Shown here: piece by piece, positions 21,709 to 31,562 of the stretch | Numbering within the stretch: the stretch's first letter is position 1 | How the letters are laid out: every line of letters begins with the position of its first letter | From: Anagrus nilaparvatae | Lineage: Eukaryota; Arthropoda; Insecta; Hymenoptera; Mymaridae | Direction of reading: 5' to 3' | Length of the DNA: 64,000 nucleotides | Assembly: GCA_022575985.1 (NCBI GenBank) | Contig: JAKSXM010000014.1 | Span: forward strand, 6,014,001 to 6,078,000 | Notes under the pieces: generated by a model | Seen by the model: the letters and a program-made list of their open reading frames with translations, nothing else | Databases searched by the model: none | What the model was told of the DNA's origin: nothing | Made by a program: the position numbers and the translations under genes

Positions 21709-22992
21709 CTAAGTAAAAATAATGTTAAGCCAGGCAATTCGCGGTTCGGTTTGCCTGGGTTGCAATTTTAAAACCAGATTTGATTGTCCTAAGTAAAAAT
21801 GATTAAAAAGGATGGCTTTAATCCGATAACATGTCGAACTAGCTTTAAGGGCTATCCGACGATTTTGCGCTAATAATTTTGAGACGGCTTTGGATGGCTG
21901 CTTTTGCTGCGTGAAATCAGAGGGCTGTTGCCTCTGCTGCTGCTGATCCAACCTATCGTAAGCTATATGATTAACCTTTGCGGAGGTTTTTCTTCTGTTG
22001 TGGTCACAGTTAATTTTTCTATTTCTTCTTTTCCTTTGTAACCACTTTATAGTAGTATGCGTATCTGGTTTGCATGCATTAATTTGAAAACGAGTACTTG
22101 CAAAATTTTTGTAAGGATTTTCATCCTTTCGGCGAACAAAACTTACAGAATATTTATATCGCTTTTTCCAAAAGCCTATATAATGCAAACGAAAAATTTT
22201 TCTACTTATGGCAAATTTAAATTTTCTTGAAATTTCTGGGCTCTTGGACCGTTTAAGAAACGTAAAACTATTAAATTTCCAATAATTTTTTAATATAGAA
22301 AAGTTTATCTTCGACAACTCGTTGTTAGTATCAAAGATTTTTAAACGTTTATTTTTATTAAAAAAATTGCTTGAATTTAACCTAGAAATATTTTTATTAT
22401 TGCCGAAAATTGTAAAAAATTTATTTTTACTAAATATTTGCTTTTTAAAATTCAAGCGTTTGATTTTTAAATTTTGGCTAAAAACAGATTTTGATGAAGC
22501 TAATTTATGGTTTAATTTGCTAAACTTTTTGTTGGCTTGACTAAATTTTATATCTGTTGACGACGCTTGCTTGTCCTCAGTTATAAATGAAAAGAAAGTC
22601 ATCCTTGTCTGGCTTAAACTTTTTTGTTCTTCAAGAATCCCATATTGTTGCTCAGGATCAACACCTCCCTTTAATTGGCTGTCTTCTATCTTTTTGACCT
22701 TTAAATTGTCTTGCATCGCACATTCACTACTATTTGACACCCCATGGTAACTAATGTCCGAATTTGACCGCGTTTTGCTAATATTATTTTGCGAACAAGC
22801 GACCTCTGGTATCGGCTCATATATACTCTGTGGATTTTTCGCGTCATGAGGAGCACCTGCGAGACTACTTTTAAAGGGCGCAACAATTGTTTCTAATTCT
22901 TGACTTAGAAAATCATTAGTAAAATTTTTAAAGTATTGATTTTTAGCTAATTTCTCAAAAAGGGTTGCATTTTCTATTGTTTTCTTAAATAA
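21709..22992 (-). CDS. Gag-like second frame, basic protein, no known domain
   Basis: An open frame of about 427 codons in the -1 frame relative to the upstream frame, uninterrupted from the poly-A site at 22993-23000 to a stop at 21709; the first internal ATG is at 22740. The N-terminal third is acidic to neutral (LFEKLAKNQYF, DFLSQELETIVAPF). The rest is strongly basic with many Lys/Arg/Asn and a Gln-rich stretch (DQQQQRQQPSDF), compatible with an RNA-binding nucleocapsid role. No CCHC knuckle, protease or polymerase motif is visible. It is assigned as gag-like from position between a primer-binding-site-like sequence and a polypurine tract of the same strand, not from homology. Confidence 0.5.
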   Translation of the reverse strand, partial: LFKKTIENATLFEKLAKNQYFKNFTNDFLSQELETIVAPFKSSLAGAPHDAKNPQSIYEPIPEVACSQNNISKTRSNSDISYHGVSNSSECAMQDNLKVKKIEDSQLKGGVDPEQQYGILEEQKSLSQTRMTFFSFITEDKQASSTDIKFSQANKKFSKLNHKLASSKSVFSQNLKIKRLNFKKQIFSKNKFFTIFGNNKNISRLNSSNFFNKNKRLKIFDTNNELSKINFSILKNYWKFNSFTFLKRSKSPEISRKFKFAISRKIFRLHYIGFWKKRYKYSVSFVRRKDENPYKNFASTRFQINACKPDTHTTIKWLQRKRRNRKINCDHNRRKTSAKVNHIAYDRLDQQQQRQQPSDFTQQKQPSKAVSKLLAQNRRIALKASSTCYRIKAILFNHFYLGQSNLVLKLQPRQTEPRIAWLNIIFT

Positions 22993-23312
22993 TTTTTTTT
23001 ATTTAAGTTAAATTTTATGATGTTTAGTGGCCATACTGGTGATTGGTCCCATGGTCTTCTATCCCGTAGGTCGCACCATTCATAAGGCGCACATGGATCC
23101 TTCAGCAGCATTAAATACCTAAAAAGTCTGTCTTGGACTACTTCAGGTGAGCCATTAGAAGCTAAAGCTAACTCATCCATTTTTTGACAAAATGTGATGA
23201 ACTGCATCTTCTTAATGGTATGCCTCAGTTCCCGTTCTTCCTTACGTTCCTCATAAACCCGCCTACTGCTAGACTGATGAGTTACATTTATATAATTTTC
23301 TTGCGAATCCAT
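22974..23312 (-). CDS. Gag-like first frame, SAP-like helix motif
   Basis: A 112-residue frame starting ATGGATTCGCAAG. The N-terminus is hydrophilic, followed by a charged helix (YEERKEERELRHTIKKMQF) and then MDELALASNGSPEVVQDRLF, which resembles a SAP-type helix-turn-helix (L..LA..G.....L..RL) sometimes found in gag proteins. It ends with a stop 10 codons after a run of A that fits a slippery heptamer; the -1 frame from there is open for about 427 codons. Either programmed frameshifting or a single-base indel explains the arrangement. Leader sequence lies upstream at 23313-23490, then the Penelope insertion. Confidence 0.5.
   Translation of the reverse strand: MDSQENYINVTHQSSSRRVYEERKEERELRHTIKKMQFITFCQKMDELALASNGSPEVVQDRLFRYLMLLKDPCAPYEWCDLRDRRPWDQSPVWPLNIIKFNLNKKNYLRKQ
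22993..23000 (-). promoter_or_regulatory. Candidate -1 ribosomal frameshift site
   Basis: In the first frame the codons read AAT AAA AAA AAT TAT, so A-AAA-AAT fits the X-XXY-YYZ slippery pattern. The zero frame stops shortly after, while the -1 frame is open to 21709. A downstream RNA structure was not established, and a plain indel in the A-run is equally possible. Confidence 0.35.
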
Positions 23313-23504
23313 ATTTTAAATTTTATAAAAAATTAAATTTTATTTCAATTTTTATCGCTTAGCTTTAGCTCAAGCGCTCACCCCTCCCTTAAAAAAAAGG
23401 CAGGCACATAACTTAAAAAAAAAATTTTAATATTCGCGAACTGAGCACAAAAAGTTTTCCCAGTGTATAATTGAAATTAAAAGTTAATAATTTTAATAAG
23501 CAAT

Positions 23505-24183
23505 AATTTTTTTAAGTTTTACTCGAGTTTAGTGAATAGAAAAATAAAAATAATTTGACCTTTTATCGAGTACAATTTAAATTATTTATTTATTGACGTT
23601 TCTACCCCTAGTTCGGGGTCCTTTTCAAAATCTATATAGAAATTTTTAATTAGTAATATTACACAAAGTATATAAAAATATTTGACAATTTTAAATTCTT
23701 ACATTTTAAATTATTATTACATGAATATTAGGATGTAAAGGGTCCAGTCATTATATAAAATTTTAATATTTCTGATTAAAAAATCTGTAAAAAAATATAT
23801 AAAGAAATTAACCTAATTTGTACATAGATGATCAATTGTGAATTAATTATGGATATTTACCGTATGTCATTGTTTAAGATTAAAAATATATATATACATA
23901 ATATCACAGAAAGTTATTTTTAAAATTATTTAATATATTAATTAAAATTAATTGGTCTTAATAAGCTATTATCACAGAGTTTTAATTGTTTGTAGATTAA
24001 CAGTTAAATTTATAAAAATTTTTAAATTGTGTATATGTAGTAGTAATGCTTGTATTGGTGAAGTAAATAATCAATAATTCATATTACTAACGACATCTAT
24101 GAGATATTGATCGACGGAGTATGGATATATATATAGGTAATCAATAAGCATACGGACGTCAAAGTCGCGTCGTCATGGCAACA
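23505..24183 (-). repeat. Penelope pseudo-LTR, downstream of minus copy
   Basis: Non-coding terminal repeat of the Penelope unit, identical by eye to 26953-27637 and the reverse complement of 28109-28793. It contains the GGACCCC...GGGGT hairpin motif near 23594-23629 on the complementary strand. Confidence 0.85.
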
Positions 24184-26952
24184 CTATGTAAACAATAAAT
24201 GCTTGCTTTTTTTCATTTTATGAGTTATAGAAAGATATGGTTTGAACAATCCTTTAGAATCTTCTTGTAGGTTGATAGACTTTTTTTGAGTATTGATGTA
24301 AAGGACCTCAGAAGTGCTGCGTTTGTGATATGAAGGTTCTTTGTCCAAAATGTGATAATTTTCCCACTTAAAGTTATGTTTAGTATCTATATAATGCTGA
24401 GTAATAGGTGGTATATTGTCTTTCTTCTGAGTGTTGTTATCATTATTGTCAAAGGTATTTTTTGATGGTTCAACCTTCTTATTTATGTGGCTTCTGAGAA
24501 CCCTATGACTACCAGTTTGTTGTTTTTCTTTTTCTTTGGCTAAAGCTAATTCTTTTTTAATCTCTCTATCAACACCAGCCTTGTGTTCACCTACACGTAT
24601 AGATACTTCACGTTTGGTTTGGCCTACATATGTAGCATCACACTCATTACACTCTATCTTATATATTACATTAGTATTCTCACCCTTTTTAAGTTTATCT
24701 TTGGCTTTGATGACTAGACTACTGTTACTTTTATCAATTATAGGTATGGTGATGACATCATATTTTTTAAACATACCTGACATACTGTTGTAGAAACCGT
24801 CAATATTAGGAATGCATATCTTTGGTTTCTTAGCTATAATTCTTTTTTCTATGTCATAACTCACATTTTCATTGTTGTTGTCATCCTCAGCTCTGTACTC
24901 AAGAGTATTTATTCTTTTACTTATGTAGTAGTCTATGAACTTGCTGGGATAATCATTGTTCAATAATAGTTGTTTAACTACTACAAGGTTATCTGTGTGG
25001 AATTTCTTATCAGAAAGTAATATTGCTTTATCTACTAATGTATATATCATTCCTATTTTCTGATGTTTTGTGTGTGCTGAGTTGAAATTCAAGTATCTAC
25101 CCGATGAGGTTGGTTTTCTGTACCAATTATGTGTCAATTTATTGTTCTGTCTAATTAATTTAATGTCTAAAAAATTTATACTATTGTCAATTTCTGTCTC
25201 ATGAGTAAACTGTAGTCTATTGTGATATGAATTAAAAATTTCAAGAATATGTTCTATTTTGTCATTTGGGATACATGTTAATATGTCGTCAACGTACCTG
25301 ACAAAAAATACAGGTTTAAAATCTAGTAGGCTCAAACAGTGTTCCTCAAGATCCTCCAAAACTAGATTAGCAAATATTGAGGAAACTGCAGAGCCCATTG
25401 GTGAGCCATGTATTTGTTTGTAGTATTGATTATTGAATTGAAAGACTGTGTTGTTGTGGAAAAAATCTATTGCTCTATGTAATTCAATTAAAGGAATGTG
25501 TGTGTTTTTCATTATTGAAGAGTATCGTTTATCTAAACTATTTTTTACTAGTTCTATTGGTACATTGGTGAATAGGCTAGATGCGTCAAGACTTATTAAC
25601 ATGTGGTTATCAGGAATATGGATTTGAGAAATTTTCTGGATAAAATGATAGCTATTTTTTATGTATGAGTCAGGTCTCTTAGTGCAGTTACTTAATAATG
25701 AATTAAAATACTTAGCAAATTTATGTGTAGGTGTATTTATTGTGGAAAGTACAGGTCTAAGTTTGTAACGTCTTAAACCTGCCTCATCTATGTAGATTTT
25801 ATGAACTTTTGGTAAGCCATATAATTTAGGTAGTACAGTGTCGGTTTGTGTCAGACTGAACCTATGATATTCTTTTTCCAGGAAGCCATTGATATTCCAA
25901 ATTGTGAGAAACTCTTGAGTATTTTTCCTTAATTCTTCAAGTGGATTCTTATCTAACTTTAAATATGTGGTCTGATCATTGACAAGATCCTCCATTTCTT
26001 TCATATAATCAGTGTTATACAGAGCCACTGTCATGTTACCTTTGTCAGAGTTGGTGAAAAGAATATTATCATGTTCTTTAAGATATTGTTTTGTTTCTTT
26101 GGAATTTTTTATGAATAATTTATCAATGACATTCATGTGTTTGTTTTTTCTATTTAAATGATTGCTTATGTTAGCTATGGTCCCATGGCGAATCTCTTCT
26201 ACTTGCTCTTCAGGAAATTTATAAATGTTCAAGAGATTTTCAACGTTTTTGATTGTGTTGATTGCATTCTTGTTATTTAGACTAGATCTGCTTGCAAATT
26301 TTTGCCCTAGGGCAACAGTATCAATCACATTTTTTGGTATTTCATGATTAGTCAAGTTGACAAACCAATTATTCCTATTTGTATTGTCAGATTCGTTGTT
26401 GTTGCAATCATTTTTATTGGGATTTATTATGGGATTGTTTGAGTATTGCACTTTGCCCATTATGATGTCTAATTTATTATTGTTCTTTACAATCATTTTT
26501 TCATTCAGTATTTTTAAATGTGTGTCATATATGTTGTTTATGTGCGACACTAAGTCAATACCTAAACGATCAATGAGAAAAAGCTCTAAGTTTTTAATGG
26601 CTTTTTTCAAAAAATTTACATGAATATTGATGTCATCAATTTCTAGGTTCAGTAATTTTTTCTGGAAAGTTTCCTTGGTTTTTTGGAAAAATTTGTTGCC
26701 ATAATTACTAAAGAATTGTATATGCTTCAAATTTCCATGTATGTTTTGCAGATGTTTTGGAAGTGTGTCATTTTCTCGACATGCTAATAAAAAGCGACGA
26801 TGTGCACAGGCGATGGTAAATTTTCTTTTTGTACGTGTGAGTAATTTAACTTTGTGATAAATGCTGTTGTCAAACGATGATTTAATAAATTCAAAAGTAT
26901 TTGAAATTGAGTCTGATGGTAAACTCTGAGCGCTGTTCGGTCTAGGCTCCAT
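24184..26952 (-). CDS. Penelope-like reverse transcriptase with GIY-YIG endonuclease
   Basis: An intact 922-residue frame. RT motifs: PKLYGLPKVHK (about 393-403), SLDASSLFTNVP (motif A with catalytic Asp), HGSPMGSAVSSIF (motif B) and YVDD at residues 553-556 (motif C); INFLDIKLIR and SGRYLNFNSAH follow. The GIY-YIG nuclease starts at NVIYKIECNECDATYVGQT (761-779), with paired Cys, a conserved Arg in KREVSIRVGEHK, and His residues in TQHYIDTKHNFKW, as in endonuclease-bearing Penelope elements. It copies RNA at a nicked target, the nick made by the GIY-YIG domain. ATG at the end of the terminal repeat fits the family. It differs from the plus copy only by Arg instead of Lys at residue 552. Full length and unbroken, so probably recently active. 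Confidence 0.95.
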   Translation of the reverse strand: MEPRPNSAQSLPSDSISNTFEFIKSSFDNSIYHKVKLLTRTKRKFTIACAHRRFLLACRENDTLPKHLQNIHGNLKHIQFFSNYGNKFFQKTKETFQKKLLNLEIDDINIHVNFLKKAIKNLELFLIDRLGIDLVSHINNIYDTHLKILNEKMIVKNNNKLDIIMGKVQYSNNPIINPNKNDCNNNESDNTNRNNWFVNLTNHEIPKNVIDTVALGQKFASRSSLNNKNAINTIKNVENLLNIYKFPEEQVEEIRHGTIANISNHLNRKNKHMNVIDKLFIKNSKETKQYLKEHDNILFTNSDKGNMTVALYNTDYMKEMEDLVNDQTTYLKLDKNPLEELRKNTQEFLTIWNINGFLEKEYHRFSLTQTDTVLPKLYGLPKVHKIYIDEAGLRRYKLRPVLSTINTPTHKFAKYFNSLLSNCTKRPDSYIKNSYHFIQKISQIHIPDNHMLISLDASSLFTNVPIELVKNSLDKRYSSIMKNTHIPLIELHRAIDFFHNNTVFQFNNQYYKQIHGSPMGSAVSSIFANLVLEDLEEHCLSLLDFKPVFFVRYVDDILTCIPNDKIEHILEIFNSYHNRLQFTHETEIDNSINFLDIKLIRQNNKLTHNWYRKPTSSGRYLNFNSAHTKHQKIGMIYTLVDKAILLSDKKFHTDNLVVVKQLLLNNDYPSKFIDYYISKRINTLEYRAEDDNNNENVSYDIEKRIIAKKPKICIPNIDGFYNSMSGMFKKYDVITIPIIDKSNSSLVIKAKDKLKKGENTNVIYKIECNECDATYVGQTKREVSIRVGEHKAGVDREIKKELALAKEKEKQQTGSHRVLRSHINKKVEPSKNTFDNNDNNTQKKDNIPPITQHYIDTKHNFKWENYHILDKEPSYHKRSTSEVLYINTQKKSINLQEDSKGLFKPYLSITHKMKKSKHLLFT

Positions 26953-27692
26953 AATGATAATTTTTTTAAGTTTTACTCGAGTTTAGTGAATAGAAAAATA
27001 AAAATAATTTGACCTTTTATCGAGTACAATTTAAATTATTTATTTATTGACGTTTCTACCCCTAGTTCGGGGTCCTTTTCAAAATCTATATAGAAATTTT
27101 TAATTAGTAATATTACACAAAGTATATAAAAATATTTGACAATTTTAAATTCTTACATTTTAAATTATTATTACATGAATATTAGGATGTAAAGGGTCCA
27201 GTCATTATATAAAATTTTAATATTTCTGATTAAAAAATCTGTAAAAAAATATATAAAGAAATTAACCTAATTTGTACATAGATGATCAATTGTGAATTAA
27301 TTATGGATATTTACCGTATGTCATTGTTTAAGATTAAAAATATATATATACATAATATCACAGAAAGTTATTTTTAAAATTATTTAATATATTAATTAAA
27401 ATTAATTGGTCTTAATAAGCTATTATCACAGAGTTTTAATTGTTTGTAGATTAACAGTTAAATTTATAAAAATTTTTAAATTGTGTATATGTAGTAGTAA
27501 TGCTTGTATTGGTGAAGTAAATAATCAATAATTCATATTACTAACGACATCTATGAGATATTGATCGACGGAGTATGGATATATATATAGGTAATCAATA
27601 AGCATACGGACGTCAAAGTCGCGTCGTCATGGCAACACTATGTAAACAATAAATGCTTGCTTTTTTTCATTTTATGAGTTATAGAAAGATAT
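26953..27692 (-). repeat. Penelope pseudo-LTR upstream of minus copy, with 54 bp of ORF end
   Basis: Matches 23505-24238 at an offset of 3454 bp, so it includes the last 54 bp of a preceding unit's reading frame before the sequence switches strand at 27693. It serves as the presumed 5' non-coding region and promoter of the minus copy. Confidence 0.85.
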
Positions 27693-27702
27693 AACACAAA
27701 GA

Positions 27703-28108
27703 TGAACACAAGGCTGGTGTTGATAGAGAGATTAAAAAAGAATTAGCTTTAGCCAAAGAAAAAGAAAAACAACAAACTGGTAGTCATAGGGTTCTCAGAA
27801 GCCACATAAATAAGAAGGTTGAACCATCAAAAAATACCTTTGACAATAATGATAACAACACTCAGAAGAAAGACAATATACCACCTATTACTCAGCATTA
27901 TATAGATACTAAACATAACTTTAAGTGGGAAAATTATCACATTTTGGACAAAGAACCTTCATATCACAAACGCAGCACTTCTGAGGTCCTTTACATCAAT
28001 ACTCAAAAAAAGTCTATCAACCTACAAGAAGATTCTAAAGGATTGTTCAAACCATATCTTTCTATAACTCATAAAATGAAAAAAAGCAAGCATTTATTGT
28101 TTACATAG
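27703..28108 (+). pseudogene. Truncated Penelope ORF, C-terminal 134 codons
   Basis: Identical by eye to 31157-31562: starts within the GIY-YIG domain at GEHKAGV and runs to the natural stop. It is the 5'-truncated tandem partner that typically precedes a full Penelope copy. RT and most of the nuclease are missing, so it is non-functional. Confidence 0.9.
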
Positions 28109-28793
28109 TGTTGCCATGACGACGCGACTTTGACGTCCGTATGCTTATTGATTACCTATATATATATCCATACTCCGTCGATCAATATCTCATAGATGTC
28201 GTTAGTAATATGAATTATTGATTATTTACTTCACCAATACAAGCATTACTACTACATATACACAATTTAAAAATTTTTATAAATTTAACTGTTAATCTAC
28301 AAACAATTAAAACTCTGTGATAATAGCTTATTAAGACCAATTAATTTTAATTAATATATTAAATAATTTTAAAAATAACTTTCTGTGATATTATGTATAT
28401 ATATATTTTTAATCTTAAACAATGACATACGGTAAATATCCATAATTAATTCACAATTGATCATCTATGTACAAATTAGGTTAATTTCTTTATATATTTT
28501 TTTACAGATTTTTTAATCAGAAATATTAAAATTTTATATAATGACTGGACCCTTTACATCCTAATATTCATGTAATAATAATTTAAAATGTAAGAATTTA
28601 AAATTGTCAAATATTTTTATATACTTTGTGTAATATTACTAATTAAAAATTTCTATATAGATTTTGAAAAGGACCCCGAACTAGGGGTAGAAACGTCAAT
28701 AAATAAATAATTTAAATTGTACTCGATAAAAGGTCAAATTATTTTTATTTTTCTATTCACTAAACTCGAGTAAAACTTAAAAAAATTATCATT
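28109..28793 (+). repeat. Penelope pseudo-LTR upstream of plus copy
   Basis: 685-bp non-coding repeat between the truncated and full ORFs; repeated after the full ORF at 31563-32201. Together with the 2769-bp frame it makes the 3454-bp unit. Confidence 0.9.
28664..28698 (+). ncRNA. Hammerhead-ribozyme-like motif in Penelope terminal repeat
   Basis: TTGAAAAGGACCCCGAAC, then TAGGGGTAGAAACGTC, places a 5-bp hairpin (ACCCC/GGGGT, loop GAACTA) between a TTGAAAA box (consensus CTGANGA) and GAAAC, the arrangement of a hammerhead core. Hammerhead motifs are documented in Penelope terminal repeats. The first box departs from consensus and the third stem is not evident, so catalytic activity is doubtful. 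The same motif occurs at 32117-32151 (plus) and on the minus strand near 23595-23629 and 27049-27083. Confidence 0.45.
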
Positions 28794-31562
28794 ATGGAGC
28801 CTAGACCGAACAGCGCTCAGAGTTTACCATCAGACTCAATTTCAAATACTTTTGAATTTATTAAATCATCGTTTGACAACAGCATTTATCACAAAGTTAA
28901 ATTACTCACACGTACAAAAAGAAAATTTACCATCGCCTGTGCACATCGTCGCTTTTTATTAGCATGTCGAGAAAATGACACACTTCCAAAACATCTGCAA
29001 AACATACATGGAAATTTGAAGCATATACAATTCTTTAGTAATTATGGCAACAAATTTTTCCAAAAAACCAAGGAAACTTTCCAGAAAAAATTACTGAACC
29101 TAGAAATTGATGACATCAATATTCATGTAAATTTTTTGAAAAAAGCCATTAAAAACTTAGAGCTTTTTCTCATTGATCGTTTAGGTATTGACTTAGTGTC
29201 GCACATAAACAACATATATGACACACATTTAAAAATACTGAATGAAAAAATGATTGTAAAGAACAATAATAAATTAGACATCATAATGGGCAAAGTGCAA
29301 TACTCAAACAATCCCATAATAAATCCCAATAAAAATGATTGCAACAACAACGAATCTGACAATACAAATAGGAATAATTGGTTTGTCAACTTGACTAATC
29401 ATGAAATACCAAAAAATGTGATTGATACTGTTGCCCTAGGGCAAAAATTTGCAAGCAGATCTAGTCTAAATAACAAGAATGCAATCAACACAATCAAAAA
29501 CGTTGAAAATCTCTTGAACATTTATAAATTTCCTGAAGAGCAAGTAGAAGAGATTCGCCATGGGACCATAGCTAACATAAGCAATCATTTAAATAGAAAA
29601 AACAAACACATGAATGTCATTGATAAATTATTCATAAAAAATTCCAAAGAAACAAAACAATATCTTAAAGAACATGATAATATTCTTTTCACCAACTCTG
29701 ACAAAGGTAACATGACAGTGGCTCTGTATAACACTGATTATATGAAAGAAATGGAGGATCTTGTCAATGATCAGACCACATATTTAAAGTTAGATAAGAA
29801 TCCACTTGAAGAATTAAGGAAAAATACTCAAGAGTTTCTCACAATTTGGAATATCAATGGCTTCCTGGAAAAAGAATATCATAGGTTCAGTCTGACACAA
29901 ACCGACACTGTACTACCTAAATTATATGGCTTACCAAAAGTTCATAAAATCTACATAGATGAGGCAGGTTTAAGACGTTACAAACTTAGACCTGTACTTT
30001 CCACAATAAATACACCTACACATAAATTTGCTAAGTATTTTAATTCATTATTAAGTAACTGCACTAAGAGACCTGACTCATACATAAAAAATAGCTATCA
30101 TTTTATCCAGAAAATTTCTCAAATCCATATTCCTGATAACCACATGTTAATAAGTCTTGACGCATCTAGCCTATTCACCAATGTACCAATAGAACTAGTA
30201 AAAAATAGTTTAGATAAACGATACTCTTCAATAATGAAAAACACACACATTCCTTTAATTGAATTACATAGAGCAATAGATTTTTTCCACAACAACACAG
30301 TCTTTCAATTCAATAATCAATACTACAAACAAATACATGGCTCACCAATGGGCTCTGCAGTTTCCTCAATATTTGCTAATCTAGTTTTGGAGGATCTTGA
30401 GGAACACTGTTTGAGCCTACTAGATTTTAAACCTGTATTTTTTGTCAAGTACGTTGACGACATATTAACATGTATCCCAAATGACAAAATAGAACATATT
30501 CTTGAAATTTTTAATTCATATCACAATAGACTACAGTTTACTCATGAGACAGAAATTGACAATAGTATAAATTTTTTAGACATTAAATTAATTAGACAGA
30601 ACAATAAATTGACACATAATTGGTACAGAAAACCAACCTCATCGGGTAGATACTTGAATTTCAACTCAGCACACACAAAACATCAGAAAATAGGAATGAT
30701 ATATACATTAGTAGATAAAGCAATATTACTTTCTGATAAGAAATTCCACACAGATAACCTTGTAGTAGTTAAACAACTATTATTGAACAATGATTATCCC
30801 AGCAAGTTCATAGACTACTACATAAGTAAAAGAATAAATACTCTTGAGTACAGAGCTGAGGATGACAACAACAATGAAAATGTGAGTTATGACATAGAAA
30901 AAAGAATTATAGCTAAGAAACCAAAGATATGCATTCCTAATATTGACGGTTTCTACAACAGTATGTCAGGTATGTTTAAAAAATATGATGTCATCACCAT
31001 ACCTATAATTGATAAAAGTAACAGTAGTCTAGTCATCAAAGCCAAAGATAAACTTAAAAAGGGTGAGAATACTAATGTAATATATAAGATAGAGTGTAAT
31101 GAGTGTGATGCTACATATGTAGGCCAAACCAAACGTGAAGTATCTATACGTGTAGGTGAACACAAGGCTGGTGTTGATAGAGAGATTAAAAAAGAATTAG
31201 CTTTAGCCAAAGAAAAAGAAAAACAACAAACTGGTAGTCATAGGGTTCTCAGAAGCCACATAAATAAGAAGGTTGAACCATCAAAAAATACCTTTGACAA
31301 TAATGATAACAACACTCAGAAGAAAGACAATATACCACCTATTACTCAGCATTATATAGATACTAAACATAACTTTAAGTGGGAAAATTATCACATTTTG
31401 GACAAAGAACCTTCATATCACAAACGCAGCACTTCTGAGGTCCTTTACATCAATACTCAAAAAAAGTCTATCAACCTACAAGAAGATTCTAAAGGATTGT
31501 TCAAACCATATCTTTCTATAACTCATAAAATGAAAAAAAGCAAGCATTTATTGTTTACATAG
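28794..31562 (+). CDS. Penelope-like reverse transcriptase with GIY-YIG endonuclease, second copy
   Basis: 922 residues, the same protein as 24184-26952 except Lys instead of Arg at residue 552, immediately before the YVDD catalytic box. The other paired stretches I compared are the same by eye. RT motifs A (SLDASSLFTN), B (GSPMGSAVSS) and C (YVDD), and the nuclease (YKIECNEC, YVGQT, GEHK) are all intact. The two copies start about 1.8 kb apart and diverge outward, so any promoters in the two terminal repeats face away from each other. Near-identity implies that the duplication is very young or arose within one insertion event. Confidence 0.95.
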   Translation: MEPRPNSAQSLPSDSISNTFEFIKSSFDNSIYHKVKLLTRTKRKFTIACAHRRFLLACRENDTLPKHLQNIHGNLKHIQFFSNYGNKFFQKTKETFQKKLLNLEIDDINIHVNFLKKAIKNLELFLIDRLGIDLVSHINNIYDTHLKILNEKMIVKNNNKLDIIMGKVQYSNNPIINPNKNDCNNNESDNTNRNNWFVNLTNHEIPKNVIDTVALGQKFASRSSLNNKNAINTIKNVENLLNIYKFPEEQVEEIRHGTIANISNHLNRKNKHMNVIDKLFIKNSKETKQYLKEHDNILFTNSDKGNMTVALYNTDYMKEMEDLVNDQTTYLKLDKNPLEELRKNTQEFLTIWNINGFLEKEYHRFSLTQTDTVLPKLYGLPKVHKIYIDEAGLRRYKLRPVLSTINTPTHKFAKYFNSLLSNCTKRPDSYIKNSYHFIQKISQIHIPDNHMLISLDASSLFTNVPIELVKNSLDKRYSSIMKNTHIPLIELHRAIDFFHNNTVFQFNNQYYKQIHGSPMGSAVSSIFANLVLEDLEEHCLSLLDFKPVFFVKYVDDILTCIPNDKIEHILEIFNSYHNRLQFTHETEIDNSINFLDIKLIRQNNKLTHNWYRKPTSSGRYLNFNSAHTKHQKIGMIYTLVDKAILLSDKKFHTDNLVVVKQLLLNNDYPSKFIDYYISKRINTLEYRAEDDNNNENVSYDIEKRIIAKKPKICIPNIDGFYNSMSGMFKKYDVITIPIIDKSNSSLVIKAKDKLKKGENTNVIYKIECNECDATYVGQTKREVSIRVGEHKAGVDREIKKELALAKEKEKQQTGSHRVLRSHINKKVEPSKNTFDNNDNNTQKKDNIPPITQHYIDTKHNFKWENYHILDKEPSYHKRSTSEVLYINTQKKSINLQEDSKGLFKPYLSITHKMKKSKHLLFT

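Noticed and set aside
22322..22540. Frame on plus strand opposite the gag-like frame
   Set aside because: Hydrophobic antisense translation of Lys/Asn-rich codons; no supporting evidence.
24536..24793. Frames antisense to the Penelope genes (24536-24793, 26357-26623 and their mirror copies at 30953-31210, 29123-29389)
   Set aside because: Shadows of a real gene on the other strand; no domain, no separate evidence.
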